The position numbers and the translations under genes are program-made. This document shows, piece by piece, positions 45,195-58,000 of a DNA stretch of 64,000 nucleotides (position 1 is the stretch's first letter; each line of letters starts with the position of its first letter). Below the pieces are notes generated by a model that saw only the letters and a program-made list of their open reading frames with translations, made no database searches and was not told where the DNA came from. This DNA comes from Sclerotiophoma versabilis (lineage: Eukaryota; Ascomycota; Dothideomycetes; Pleosporales; Didymellaceae). The DNA lies in assembly GCA_012274445.1 (NCBI GenBank), contig JAAROD010000058.1, positions 1,674,001-1,738,000 of the forward strand, in the 5' to 3' direction.

Positions 45195-45502
45195 TCAGTA
45201 TGAAGGCGCGTACTGACTACCTCCTTCATAGGTAGCAAGCAGCTTGAGGGCTGTGTTTGTCAAGCAGCACTTCCTTAACCCCTCTCGCACCCCCTGCGAT
45301 CCTCCTTCGCAGTACTTGGGAAGGAGAAGTCGATTGGGCTTGGTGGCGGCGCGGCGGTCTCGCCGTACACATGCTCGCGCTGCTGGGGCGACGAGGACGA
45401 GGACAAGGACGAGGCCTTGAACGCCGCGCTGACGTCGTGGCCGAGCGTCGAGTTGGTGAGGAGGGAGAGGCGCTGGCGCGGGTTGTATGTTGCGGAGGGC
45501 AT
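45195..45502 (-). CDS. Possible small protein of 75-80 aa
   Basis: On the minus strand, ATG 45502 sits in a good context (CACCACAATGCC) and opens MPSATYNPRQRLSLLTNS, a GC-rich stretch with clear coding character. One reading ends at a TAA at 45275 (75 aa). A better-looking alternative splices at 45251-45315 (GTACTG donor, CTTGAC branch, ACACAG acceptor) and ends YEGGSQYAPSY at 45195, giving 80 aa. The protein is hydrophilic, with a Ser run and a Pro-rich segment, and has no signal peptide or known motif. I do not recognise the family. The divergence in composition from the neighbouring AT-rich DNA is the main support. Confidence 0.42.
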
Positions 45503-47747
45503 TGTGGTGGTGGTGAGGGTGATTGTTGAGTGAGTGGAGTGGTGAGCCTGATATGGTGGGCTTGGTGATTGGCAGAGATGCTCGGTGGTGTAGTTGTGCA
45601 GCTGAACTAGGACTGCCTGGTTGGGACTTGCTGGGACTAGATTTTAGGGTTGAGACTGATGTCGAGCACGTCGTTTGCGGTTGAGCAATGCGACTTAATA
45701 GACTCGAGTCGAGCTGGGTTTGGCTGGGGTCAGACCGTTACAATGACGCAAGCTGAAGTGTCAGATCGTGTTGTCGGCGGAAGGCGCAAAGACGTCTGAG
45801 TTGTCTCGGGCTTGGAGAACAAGTGTTCGCTGGCAGTATTGGCGAAGCAGGCTGTTGATGTTCCGAAGCTGAGGTGTACTATTGCTGCGAGCCGGAAATG
45901 GTAGCTGCGAGGGGTGAGTCAGATTTAATATTGACTGCGCGGGATGGCGACAGGGCTGGTGAAGTGTGCATGCGAGTTTGTTGGCACGGCGAACCAGATG
46001 CCAGGGCGGGTGCGAGGCGGAGATCCCGGATGGGCATATGTTTAGAGAAGGCTGCAGGTGAGGCTTACTTGGTTTTCTAGGCTGCTCCAACAGATGTGTG
46101 GAGGTGTGGAAACGTGTGCTGGTTGGACAGGGTGATAGGTGTCGCTGCGAATGGCTGTTCGAGTGGGAAGCGAGGGTTGCAATGCTTGAGCCAGAACGTG
46201 GAGACGTTTGGGTAGATTGCGTCAACAAGAAACGGCTGATAAGCACGACTGATTGTACAGCACAGGGGCTGATAGACTGTGCAACGTGTAAAGGGGTGGG
46301 TTGATGCTGGAAATTGCTTTGTGGTTTGAGCGTGACGGCGCCGCAAGGAGAGGCTCTTCTCTTATAGCAACTCGCTATTCACCGCCGAGTCCTGACTCGC
46401 ACGGATTGGGCTGTTTGGGTCGGAAAGCAAGGACGCTTTGAGCGAAGAGAAAGTGTATCAGCAATTAAAAGCGCCGGGGCGGACGGGGAAGCGGACGGTT
46501 GCGCTCCTTGCTTTGCTCCGTTGTTGCACATGAGAGCAGGTCCCGCACCACGCCCAAACCTTCCAGGAGTAAACTTCATGGCGTCTGGGGTCGCTCCTGT
46601 CATCATCGACCTGTCTGAGGTGCGCAGACGCGTGTCCGCATGGGATGAGAACGGCATAATATGGCCGGGTGCTGTATGCGGTGGCATCCCACGCATGTCT
46701 CTATCGAGGCCTTGCTGATGAACGTGTTATCGCAGACGGGATGCAGCACTCGAGGCTGGCCAGTCCGCGGGTAGCATTAGTGTTTTGCCTCTGCCTGACG
46801 TGGGACACGATGTTCTCATTATTCCAAATAGGAAAACCATATCAAGCCGCGGTGTCTGGGTGGAATACAAACCGTTCTCTGACCGCTCCTCGATCGCCAT
46901 CATCCCACGCGAGGCTTGCCGCACTGAGATGGGGAAAGGTGGGTCACGGAATGCATTCCCCGGACCCAGCTGCCTGGAGCTAAGACAAGGCGTCTGCAAC
47001 TGGGCTGGCGACATTTACGGAGCTCTCCCGCCCCGATCAACTACAGCGCCACCAGCTGTGTGCTCCTCGATTCGCTTGCATGAAACCGAACAAATACCTC
47101 GTACCGGGACGATAGCTCGCGATGGGCGGCTGCAGAAGAGAAAGACCCGTGCCAGGCTTTCTGTGCGAGAGTGATTGCGCGACACGGCCACATTATTCCT
47201 GCAATGAGGCTTCGAGAAGGGCCTTGGAAGGACGCTCGTGCCGGTGGCAGCAGTCTTCGACCCGTCTTCGGGGAATCAACCTTGTCGCTTACCGTTCGCC
47301 CCTGGCGACACAGACCATGAAGACCGGTAGATGTCCGGATGAAGATGTGACCTGTCACTGAACCTCCTGTACTGGCGCCTTCTGTCGTGCTCGCCCAAAA
47401 CACGAAGCGTGGTCACAGCTCGGCCCCATTACGCCTCACCGCACGTAGCCCCGTTGGTAAGACAAGAGACGGCGCTGCCTGCAGCCTCACGCTCATTACG
47501 CACATCGTCCGACCGTCATCCTGGCTTCGAAAAGCATCGCTAATCATTTGTGGGCGTGAGGAAGCCATGGGATTCTCTTTCCGGACACCGCTCGGCCGTT
47601 TCTGTCGTGCAATGCTGAGCCAAGAGAAACCTTGCTCTCGTACATTCTATCTCAACATCAAATAGGAAGCGGCGGATATTGTTTGTCACAAATTGACGAC
47701 CTCCAAGCATCCTCGGTTATACAAAGCGTTTTATGTGTTGGCATCAC
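45503..47747. other. Intergenic, no gene supported
   Basis: Several ORFs of 70-160 codons occur on both strands (for example minus 45761-46246 and plus 46785-47174), but none shows family content, a plausible start or splice signals. No repeats, tRNA or transposon motifs are evident. Confidence 0.45.
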
Positions 47748-47999
47748 CTAGCAGCTTCCGTGCTCTTCCAAGGTTCCTCCACCTTCGTATTCCCCGCACA
47801 TCTGGGGAAGTTGCTCCTTCCCCTGTCGTAGGGCCGCCCTAGCCCACGTCTTGCTAAGCTTTTGCAGCAATTCCTTGTGGTACAAAGAGACACGGTACTT
47901 CGATCCGGACGATGTTGAGATAACCGTTACTTCTGGCGGGAGCCGATCCAATTGGTGAAGCTTCCTCCTTCTGCAGCTTGATTTCATCGGTGCTATCAA
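47748..47999 (-). pseudogene. Possible BTB/POZ-like gene fragment
   Basis: The minus-strand ORF contains VTVISTSSGSKYRV followed by YHKELLQKLSKTWARAALRQ. That resembles the start of fungal BTB domains (V-x-V, then V-H-K-x-L-L, then S-x-x-F-R-A-A). The match is short and the rest of the domain is absent, so this is at most a truncated relic. The two extra residues before HKELL and the lack of any downstream extension argue for decay. Confidence 0.3.
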
Positions 48000-48603
48000 G
48001 GCATGTACCTAGCCGTCGCTGTTTGGTGACTATCTCACCGCTGGTTTCTCCGAGATTGTGCGGCTACTAGCAGGCACCAATAGGCTAGATGTTGAGTGCA
48101 AGCAACGATTACTAACCGTCGAAATGGCGATATGCTGTTGAAAGACAACTCATCTACGGTCGGCGACCTGCGGAGAGATGACTGCAAGCAATGGTTGAAT
48201 GAGGAAACAGCAAGCACAGACACTACCATAGGGAAAACTCACGATCTTGTGTTTGATTCACTCTTGCTGAGAGGACAGGTACACCGGTCAGCTAGTCTCA
48301 TATCTCCCGCTCACTCCAGGGCAGTATACGTCTATGGTGAAATTTTGGCTTGCCTCTATCTTGCCACGAAACCTGCGCGTGTTTGCTTGCTTACTTGCTT
48401 GCTCGCTTGCTCACTCGATATGCTAGCTTGGCGGCTCCACTCTTCCTGTGCAATGGCGAATCAGGGTGATTCTGAGCAAACAGTCGAGGAGGAGGGTGGC
48501 CTTCATTGCATTCTGCAAGCTGCTACCGAGAGTAGGGCTGTGCTCTTACTGTTATTTTCCTCGAGGATCCTGGATGCATCGCCGAGACGGTTCTAACAAA
48601 CAA
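48000..48603. other. Intergenic, no gene supported
   Basis: ORF 48096-48596 is long but low in coding character, with GCTTGCTTGCTTACTTGCTT-type runs around 48380-48415. No other feature was found. Confidence 0.4.
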
Positions 48604-49575
48604 AAGGTACCAATCCCTATGTTGATCTTTTTCATGTGGGACGAGATCCATCACCATCTCAGCAACATCACCCAGCTCGCACAGACTCAAGCACGCGACC
48701 TCGGTCATGGCCGGTTTAGACTGAATATAGAGCTACCTGAAGCATTACAGGAGTCGCTCGTTCAAACCTGGGCCTTTCTCGAACTCATCGAGCTGGAACT
48801 AACTCAGCAGCTGAAGATTGGGAACTCTCGTCTCGTGAAATTCGAGCACATTTTGGGCAAGAGTGTGGGCGCTGCCAAGAAGACGTGACTGCTGGTATCA
48901 GATTTAAAGGCATTCAGTACCGAAAGCGAGACGAAGAACTGGGGCATATTTTCACGTTGTTTCAATATCTTTGGGAGCCACCAGTCCGACAGACACTCAC
49001 GACGCACACCCTTGTCGACGCTCTTGAGGATCTTCTCAAGAACAACACACGTGCGAAGTCCTTGACCTCACCATGGGTGGTGTCGTAGCTGTCCAAGTTG
49101 TCCATTGTGTCGGAGTGTCTACTTCAGCTGGACTTCTTCCAACCATGGGCTACGCAGATTTCATATCAAATCAAAGAACGGCAGACCGAAATCCTGGCCG
49201 CAGCCGGCACCACGTCCCACGGTTTAATGCAAGGTATCTTGAAGGAGCGAAAACTGCAGCGAACTCCTCCATGGGAGGAGCCTGATGGAGTCGCAAACTC
49301 TGCTACAGCACCTGCTCCGACTGAACACCTCTACACTCCCTCCTCCAAGTCACTCCATGATCTGTCCCAACAGATCACGGGCTCTTTCAACAAGCTCGCT
49401 TTTTCTGCAGCAAAAATATCAAAACCCATGGTCTCGCAGTGCAGCCAGTCGGTAAATCCAACAACGGTTCGTCCAGGGATGAGTACCATCAGCCTATGTT
49501 CAACCTTGACAAGCAGGCACATAAAGTATTTCGCACTCTAGGCCACTCACCACTGTCGCGTAGTCATCCTGGAGA
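48604..49575 (+). pseudogene. Decayed gene, tandem copy 1 (large uncharacterised fungal family)
   Basis: Fragments in two or three frames line up with copy 2 downstream. FFMWDEIHHHLSNI matches IFVWDEIEQRISKL; LPEALQESLVQTWAFLE matches LPSELHDVLVETWFFVQ; TRAKSL and LSIVSECLLQLDFFQPWA match ARAKSL and LSVLAECLHQFRQFQPWA. Copy 1 has a TAG at 49086-49088, a frame change near 48885 and another near 49440. It lacks about 60 residues between the QPWA block and the QRTPPWEEP block. It ends in frame with HSPLSRSHPGD, just before copy 2 begins, so its 3' end is lost. From memory the parent family is the one whose N-terminus is annotated DUF6604. Confidence 0.65.
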
Positions 49576-49580
49576 TACTC

Positions 49581-52080
49581 ATGGATTCTCCGGACATACA
49601 CAGTGACTTTGGAGATGGAACTACGGGACTTCCTCATGGCTTGGAACAAATCAAACATCTGCTAGGCACGGAGTCAGAGTACGACCGTCAATTTCGGATG
49701 TCAGCTAAAACCCTGGCGGAGACAGGCGGCCACGAGGTTAACATCAAGGAAACCCGGAAGTTCATCAAGACCATAGTTCCCGAACTATTCGCCAGCTGGA
49801 TTGTGCTACGTGAGATACTTCACTCGTACGAGGAGCTGGTACAGACACGTTGGTTGAAAGAAACGTGCGCTGGAAGAAAAGCCATCTTGCTTGCCGCCCA
49901 ACCGAATATACCCGAAGCTCATCGACCAGACATAGCGACATGGTCACAGCGAGGTCTGAGGGACAGGACAAAGAAAGACTCAAGTTACGCTTGTCCTTAC
50001 ATCAACATCGAGGATCTTTTTGAGACCAAAAGCGTTGCTCGTCTTCTTCAACTCAAGGGGTCGCAACCACCCGGGAGAGTTTGCTTACTCTGATCTTGAG
50101 CTCGCACCGTTGTACAAAGCGCGTCACGAGTATCTGGATGTACGTAGAAGCAAATTCACTATGAGCTTCCTCGATCCTACTAAGCCCACCACTTATGGCA
50201 CGTTGCAAGAATGGCCCAACCAGACGAGCGCCACTGAGTCAATCCGAACCGGTCGGACTAAGCATGTTGATCATGGCGTCGAGATTCTTGTGATATAGAA
50301 GCACATCATGACCTTTCTTTTGAACTGTGTTATCCAAATCCTACACGACAAGGACTTCACCGCTCTACCTCCACCTCTTCCAGAGCCACCAAAACCATCG
50401 GATCAGGACAAAGCGTACGATAAGATGGACGATTTTTCTTAAGAAGCCCCATATTGTCCGCCGAGCCAGGTTGGTCTTGCTCGTCTCCAAGCGCTTGTCG
50501 CTGCTCAGAAAGCCCAGGCTATCGATCATGCATGGGCTCTACGAGAATATCCAGGATACTTTGCTACTACTGCTGAGGAATGTCATGAGCATCGGAGCGA
50601 GCTCCTCCGAGATGAGGTAGGTGAGTTGCACTCCAAGGTGTCGGACTTCCCTCTATACAACAAGGCAGTGCGAAACATGGCTGCTGATGCTCACTGTATG
50701 ATTTTTGTCTGGGATGAGATTGAACAACGCATTTCGAAGCTACAGGATCTCCAGCAGAAGCATGCACCAGCGATCTCAGTGAAGGAAGACCTTCCATCGG
50801 AGCTTCACGATGTTCTGGTAGAGACTTGGTTTTTTGTCCAGCACATAATGCTGGACATGCTTTCGGACTTTGCCAGCAAGTTCAACTCGGCACCAGCACT
50901 TCGTCCATATCATTATCGCGACACCTCTAAATACAAAAATACGCGCAAGTGCATGGTCATGGTTGCCAAGCTCGATGGATATGATGCCAGTCTCGAGCAC
51001 CTACTTTATCTCAAGAGTGCTCTGTGTGACCATTGTGCTCGTGGCTACTTCACCATACACGCTATCTTAGACGAATTGGAGCACCTTATGCAAGACGACG
51101 CTCGTGCAAAGTCTCTAGTTTCTGCTTACCTAGCTAAAGATCTGTCGCAGTTGTCCGTTCTGGCAGAGTGTCTTCACCAATTCCGCCAATTCCAGCCGTG
51201 GGCGCATAGAATCGAAGCAGATGTGGAGAAGCGCAAGTGGGATCTTCCTCTAGCCTACGACAAGATTTTTCATCATTGGGGACGGATCTGCACGCACTAT
51301 GAGAAGTTTGAAGAGAGGAAGCTGTGCAACCTTTGCAGCCCACGCGATGGCAAATTCACATATCCGGCTCACGAGCATCCTACGCGTGCCAAAATCGACA
51401 AGATGAGATCGGCTGAAGCTGCATTGGATGCCTTCTGAAGGGGTGCTGATGCCCATTGGTTGAGGATTGTTCGCACGACACCCAGGGCTCTTGTCAAGCA
51501 CATCATGGGTGAGCGTACTCTAATGAGGACGCAGCCTTGGGTAGCGCCACCTACGACTACGAAGCTCGCGAAAAGTCTGGAAACATCGAGTATTGAATGC
51601 GATACGTTGTCGGAGCGATCTCACGATGTCAGCAAGCAGATTACTGGAGGTTTTATCAAGGCTGACCCGCATTTGAAGCCCAAGAGTAAGACCAAGGGTG
51701 CCGCGATGATCCAAGACAACGATCAACCGGTGCCTGACCTCTTTACAGTTCGTCTGACATGCCCTCAGACAATCTTCAAGGTCAACAAGCGCTCTCTCAA
51801 GGTTTTCAAGACCCTCTTCCATTCGCCCAACTCACCCAACCAGCCTGGAGAAGTAGCGTGGCTTGATCTTCTCCACGCCATGATCTCTATTGGCTTTGGT
51901 GCTGAGAAGCTGCGGTCGTCTGCCTGACACTTCACGCCACCTCCTTCGATTGGTGAGCGATCTATCCAGCTGCACGAGCCTCATCCAAGCGATAAGCTCC
52001 CGTTCGTATTGGCAAGACATTATGGCCGTCGGCTCAACATCGCTTTCCAGTGGACGAACAAGTCCTTCGAGCTTGCATAG
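49581..52080 (+). pseudogene. Decayed gene, tandem copy 2 (large uncharacterised fungal family)
   Basis: It starts MDSPDIHSDFGDG in frame 0. An indel near the T run at 50016-50020 moves it to frame 1, which then runs to 52080 with four nonsense codons: TAG 50296, TAA 50440, TGA 51436 and TGA 51925. Protein-like sequence continues across each. Recognisable blocks are ILHSYEELVQTRWLKET, YINIEDLF, LLVFFNSRGRNHPGEFA, AIDHAWALREYPGYF, LAECLHQFRQFQPWAHRI, AEAALDAF and IQLHEPHPSDKLPF. The N-terminal domain of the family is missing. Both TGA codons fall where Trp would fit (LDAF-W; A-W-HF), as expected from RIP. No function is known for this family. There is no intact copy in the window. Confidence 0.72.
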
Positions 52081-55073
52081 GTGCTGTCTCTTCTCTGCAA
52101 ACAACCTCGGGGTTCACCACGTGGATTGTAACACTCACTGTGTGGGCTTTGCTACCATGATCGCATAGTTGCTACTTTGCTCACTACTGCGGATAGTGCA
52201 ACCTCGAATCGTTGTATGTTGAAACCGTCGTTCGCTGCGTAATATCATCTTAGGAACCACGAAACGTTTTGAAAGAATGGTTTAGGGCTAGATGTCATGT
52301 AGAAGGATTGGCGTAACTTTGCTGGGGCTAGGCCTTTGACATTGTCGTTACCCGGCCTTTGTTGCGCAGCGGAAATGTTAATTACTCCGAATTGAAACTC
52401 GAAAGTTAAGTTCCATCCTAAATATTGTATGAATGAATGTCCCGAATCCTCCCAGCAGCCAAGCGCCAGCATAGGAGGGTGTCTCAGCAATCGGGTGGTG
52501 ATAGCGGATCTGGATAATGTTCTCGATGGGCCTTGTTTATTATAGCTTCTGCATGATATTGGCATGCAGAGTATACTAGTGCATCCTGGCAGTAGACGGT
52601 GGGCGGGTGCAGGAAAGCCTCTTGCTATGGCGCTATTTATCGACCTCGGATTGACGGAACACGTCATTGCGGAACCCCACGTGTGGTTGATCGTAGTTGC
52701 TAGTGTATTCTTCGGGGTTGTCGATGGCTTGGTTAGGGACTCCTTTGTCAAGGCTATGGAGCCCTTGCATGCGGCGATGGGAGTACTCTGGACTGAATAC
52801 CTCTATCAACGTATCTGTGGTCCCTTAAGATCTTCTTGTTGCAGATCCTCTTTTTCCAACTCGTTCAGCTCTTAATCTAGTAGCAAACGTCTATCATGCA
52901 GATTGATACCCAAAATCGGTGTTGAGGTCGTTGGGAGCTGCGTCATTGAGATTGAACTGTGACATCTGTCTGGCCATTGGAAGGTTCTAGGAAGGAGCCC
53001 AAGATGGAAGCAGACGGTATTGAATATGCTCAATAGAAGGTCCGCGGGCATGGCGGTTGCGCGTATTACCTTGAAGCCTGCCGACAATATAGACGTTATG
53101 ACAATGCAACGTCATGCTGAGATAGCGGTGTAGAAAGCGAATGGAGAGAACATAGGTATCATGCATGGATGTATTGATCAAGAGATGCTGAAGATGACTT
53201 GAAAATTACGGACGACCGGGTGCAGTCGAACGGAGCTCGGATGACTAGAAGAGGGGCATCGACAAATTATACAAGGCTTGTGCTCACTGAAGGTCGACAA
53301 CATTCTTGTACAATAGTCCAACCTCAATGAAGCAGTCGAGGTGGTATCGCGCTAATTTTGCGTTCTGACGAGAAACTAAAGGACCACAGAGCATTTTACC
53401 TTTGTGATTTTACTACTAGAGGTTTGCTGATGACTTCCAGGCCTTATTGTAGGACTTCGGTGAGGGTTGCTGCTGCGTCCGAAATATCCTGCAACATGAC
53501 TCTGATAGCTCGGAAAGGGCGACTTTGAGATGAGCAGTCGGACTGCTTGGGCGGCAATTGGAGGCAAGAGGCCACCTGCTGGTACCAGGATCAGGCATTG
53601 TGGTTCGACTTGGTGAGATTTGGAGCCCCGCAGCAGAGCCTCAAGTTCTCCACAGTCGGAGCAGCCCAAATGTGGGCATGCCGGAGTTGAAGGTATCGTG
53701 AGGCCGACTTGAGTGGATATCGGCACAGATGAAGCCTAGCGTACCAAGACTCGACCCCGAGGGGGCTGGGAGCGATGGAGCAGGCGCTTTTGCTAAGAAC
53801 ACTTGTGCCAAGAGACGTCGCAATGCCATTGGTAACTCCAGCAGGTGTGCTCGCACGTTGCTCGATATGCTTCGGTGAGTGGCTGGGCTGCCAAATTTAG
53901 AGAGTGACTTGTGCTTCTAGAGGTGCCGCCAGAAGACTCGGTTTCTTGGAAGACGGAGACGGCGGGGTGGAATTCGAGACCGAGTTCGGCCGGTGGACCC
54001 TGATGATTGTTGAGCCTCGTGATCTGCTTGGCACAGTCTCACGAAACACTCAAGATGATAAGCAGACGAAGAGGCTGACTGCCGAGAGTTCTCCATCTTC
54101 GTGAAAACGCCTTGGGACAGTTCGCTAACAAGCTTTCAACGTTGGGCTGGACGTAAGATGTGCGGTTGGAGAGGTGTGGACCCTCTATGTGGACGCCATG
54201 CTGCAGCACTATGATAGGCATTAATTTTGTGCTAGAGCCGTACAGCATATTACGCAAAGTAACTCTACTAAATAGATAACAGCAAGTTCTGCATAGTTCT
54301 GCAGATACCGTGAAATCATCTCTTCTCTAAGTAGATCTATTGGTCTATAGACCTGCCCTACGTCTGTAAAGTAAGGAAAGCCGAATTAGATTCAGATTGA
54401 AAATTACAGCCGAGCACCCCTACCTTCTGCTCCACCCACAAAACTTGTGCCGGGTATCACAGCAGACTAGTCCTTGGCAAGAAGGCTACCCACGGCCTCA
54501 GGATGTTATTGGCAGGTTCTCGGTGTTGGTTGAGGATGATGCTAGGCAGGGCGACGTCACTTGGCCACGGGCACAGACCATTTCAACGGAAATTCGGCAA
54601 CATAAGATCCGCCAAGGTCGTAGAGGGAATTAGCGTGGGTTGGCCAGCGGAACTCTTGGCTAGGTTCTCACAACCATTTCACCGCATGGACACAAAATGA
54701 AACCCCGCGTACGTCACGACATGCAACAACAACAGCACCGCAGATGTTTAGGACCGCTTCACAATAGTCTTCATGAGGAATGGCTTTGGGCAAAGTGTGG
54801 GAGTGTCGGGATAGATGCCTTCGTTGGCTCGGCCCTACAGATCGAACAGTCCACTGCAAGCGGAAGACGCTAAAAATATGACGTCTTTGGCCGATTCCCA
54901 CCATAATGCCACCCCGCCAAGGTTCGATACTTGGCCACCCGTCATGGTCTGCCATACCATGTCCCGCCTGCGTCTCCAGCTGGGGGGTTTAAAGGGCTTC
55001 GGTTCCCCAGATCTAGATTGCTTGTCAACTCCAAACTTCTTCTTAGCATTCGAATGAACCAACATCATTCGCC
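52081..55073. other. Intergenic, largely featureless
   Basis: No firm gene lies in these 3 kb. ORF 52564-52875 has a hydrophobic stretch but no other support. A low-confidence two-exon candidate at 53729-54104 is listed separately. The last 100 bases should hold the promoter of the cation ATPase gene. Confidence 0.45.
53729..54104 (+). CDS. Low-confidence two-exon ORF or gene remnant
   Basis: ATG 53729 opens MKPSVPRLDPEGAGSDG, and a clean intron 53875-53920 (GTGAGT, GTGACTT, CTTCTAG, 46 nt) joins RTLLDMLR to GAARRLGFLEDGD, ending at TGA 54104 (109 aa). The region is slightly more GC-rich than its flanks. It resembles an internal piece of a fungal transcription factor, but no DNA-binding motif is visible. 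It may be the relic of a longer gene. Confidence 0.28.
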
Positions 55074-58000
55074 ATGGGAGGGAAGCAACCATCACTCGAA
55101 GGCCACAAGTCTGGCCAGTCCAACGAGCCTCTATCCGCACCCGCTCACGCACTTTCCTTCCAACAGGTGATCGAAGAGACAAAGTGTAACCCCGACGATG
55201 GTCTTACCACATCGGAAGCAAAGTCTCGCCTTGAGAAGTTCGGAAACAACGATCTCGGTGACGATGGCGGAGTCCAACCAGCAAAGATTCTGCTTCGACA
55301 GGTCGCTAACTCAATGACCCTGGTAAGCCAAACACAGTTGGGGACTGAGAATTTCAAGTCTAACATTACTTTAGGTGCTTATTGCGGCTATGGCTGTCAG
55401 TTTCGCCATCGAATCGTGGATTGAAGGCGGTGTAGTAACTGCCATTATCCTGCTCAATGTTATCATTGGTTTTTTCCAAGAATTCAACGCGGAGAAGACT
55501 ATGGACTCTCTACGTTCCCTCAGTTCTCCAACTGCCACCGCTATCCGAGACGGAAAGACTGTTACCGTTCCTACCATCGAAGTCGTCGTCGGTGACTTGG
55601 TCGAACTCAAGACTGGTGATACCATCCCTGCTGACATTCGGTAAGTCTCACAAATATTTTTCTGTGGGTCTTCATACTAACGAATACACAGTATCATTGA
55701 AGCGGTTAACTTCGAAACCGACGAGGCTCTTCTGACTGGTGAATCGCTCCCAGTAAACAAGGATGCCGATTCTACGTTTTCTGAGGACACCGGTCCTGGT
55801 GATCGCTTGAACGTTGCCTTCAGCTCAGCCACCGTGACCAAAGGTCGCGCCCGTGGCGTCGTCTTCGCGACCGGAATGTACACTGAAATTGGATCTATCG
55901 CTATGTCTCTTCGTCAGAAGAACTCTCGTGTACGCCCAGTGAAGCGCAAGGAAGACGGTAGCCGACCAAAGCCCCACCGCTACGCCCAGGCTTGGGGTCT
56001 GACTGCTGGTGATGTTGTCGGTGCTTTCCTTGGTGTGAACGTCGGTACTCCTCTCCAGAAGAAGCTCGCCCGCCTTGCTATTCTTCTGTTTGGTACTGCC
56101 ATTGTCTGCGCTATCATCGTCCTGGGTGCCAACTCTTTCTCCAGCAACCGCGAAGTCATCATCTACGCTGTTGCGACTGGTCTCTCTATGATTCCCGCTT
56201 CGCTCACTGTCGTTTTGACCATCACCATGGCCGCCGGTACGAAGCGCATGGTTCAGCGTCACGTCATTGTGCGCAACCTGAAGTCTCTCGAGGCTCTTGG
56301 TGGTGTCACTGATATTTGCTCCGACAAGACTGGTACTCTTACCCAAGGAAAGATGGTTGCAAAGAGGGCCTGGATTCCGGCCAAGGGTACATACTCTGTT
56401 GGTGTCACTGACGAACCTCATAACCCTACTGTCGGCTCGTTGAGCTTTACTCCCAAGGAGCCCCGCCATATCGATCCCGATCAGGACGAGAAGTCACAAA
56501 CCTACCAAGAGCTTATCGAGGACAACCCTCACTTGGTTGAATACCTCAAGGTCGCATCTCTCGCCAACTTGGCAAATGTCCACCAGACTGATGGCCAATG
56601 GAACGCACGTGGTGATCCGACCGAGATTGCCATTCAGGTGTTTGCATCTCGTTTCGACTGGAACCGTTTGCAGTTCACTCAGGGTGACTCGCCCAAGTGG
56701 AAGCAACTCGCTGAGTTCCCATTCGACTCCGACGTAAAGAAGATGTCGGTCATCTTTGAAGAGGTGGCCTCTTCAAAGAAGTATGTCTTTACTAAGGGAG
56801 CCGTCGAGCGTGTCATCTACTCTTGCGATACTTTCTATAACGCTGAGAGCGAGAATGTTGTCAACATGGATGATGACTACCGTGAGGAGATCCTCGCCAA
56901 CATGGAAGCGCTCGCATCCTACGGTCTCCGTGTTTTGGCTCTTGCAAGCAAGGACTACGATGGCCCACTCCCCACCAAGGGCGAAGAGCTTGACAGGAAG
57001 GACATCGAGGAGAAGCTTGTCTTCCGTGGTCTTGTTGGTCTCTACGATCCTCCCCGCCCCGAAACCGCCGGATCTGTCCGTCAGTGTCAGAAGGCTGGTA
57101 TCGAAGTCCACATGCTTACTGGTGACCACCCCGGAACTGCCCGCGCCATCGCCGCCGAAGTTGGTATCTTGCCCTCGAACATGTCTTCTCTGGCTAAGGA
57201 TGTGACCGACGCCATGGTCATGACTGCCACCCAATTCGATAAGCTCTCTGACGACGAAGTTGACGCGCTCCCACTTCTTCCTCTTGTTATCGCTCGTTGC
57301 GCTCCTAACACCAAGGTTCGCATGATCGACGCTCTGCACCGCAGGAAGGCTTTCGCTGCCATGACTGGTGATGGTGTCAACGATTCTCCATCCCTCAAGC
57401 GCTCCGACGTCGGTATTGGTATGGGTACTGGATCTGATGTTGCCAAGGACGCCTCCGATATTGTTTTGACCGATGACAACTTCGCCTCTATTCTCAACGC
57501 CATTGAAGAGGGTCGCCGTATGTTCGACAACATCCAGAAGTTCATTCTGCATTTACTCGCCCAGAACATCGCCCAGGCCTGCGTATTGCTCATCGGTCTT
57601 GCGTTCAAGGATGAAACTGGTCTTTCCGTGTTCCCTGTGTCTCCTGTCGAAGTCATGTGGATTATCATGGTTACCTCCTCGCTTCCTGATATGGGTCTCG
57701 GTTTCGAGATTGCCGCGCCCGATATTTTGGACCGTCCTCCTCAAAGTGTAAGTCCACTTTCCCTGCCACGTTCCAACCCCAATGTGCTAATGAATTCTAG
57801 CTTAAGCGTGGTGTCTTCACTATTGAAGTTATGATCGACATGGTTTTCTACGGTCTCTGGATCGCCGCCCTCTGTCTCGCCGCCTTCTCGATCGTCATGT
57901 TCGGCTTCGGTGACGGCAACCTTGGTACTGGCTGCAACGAGGGTTTCAACGATAGCTGCACAACCGTGTTCCGCGCTCGTGCTACTACCTTCGCTTGCCT

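Noticed and set aside
56773..57552. 259-aa antisense ORF in the cation ATPase
   Set aside because: A mirror of well-conserved sense codons; no start context or domain.
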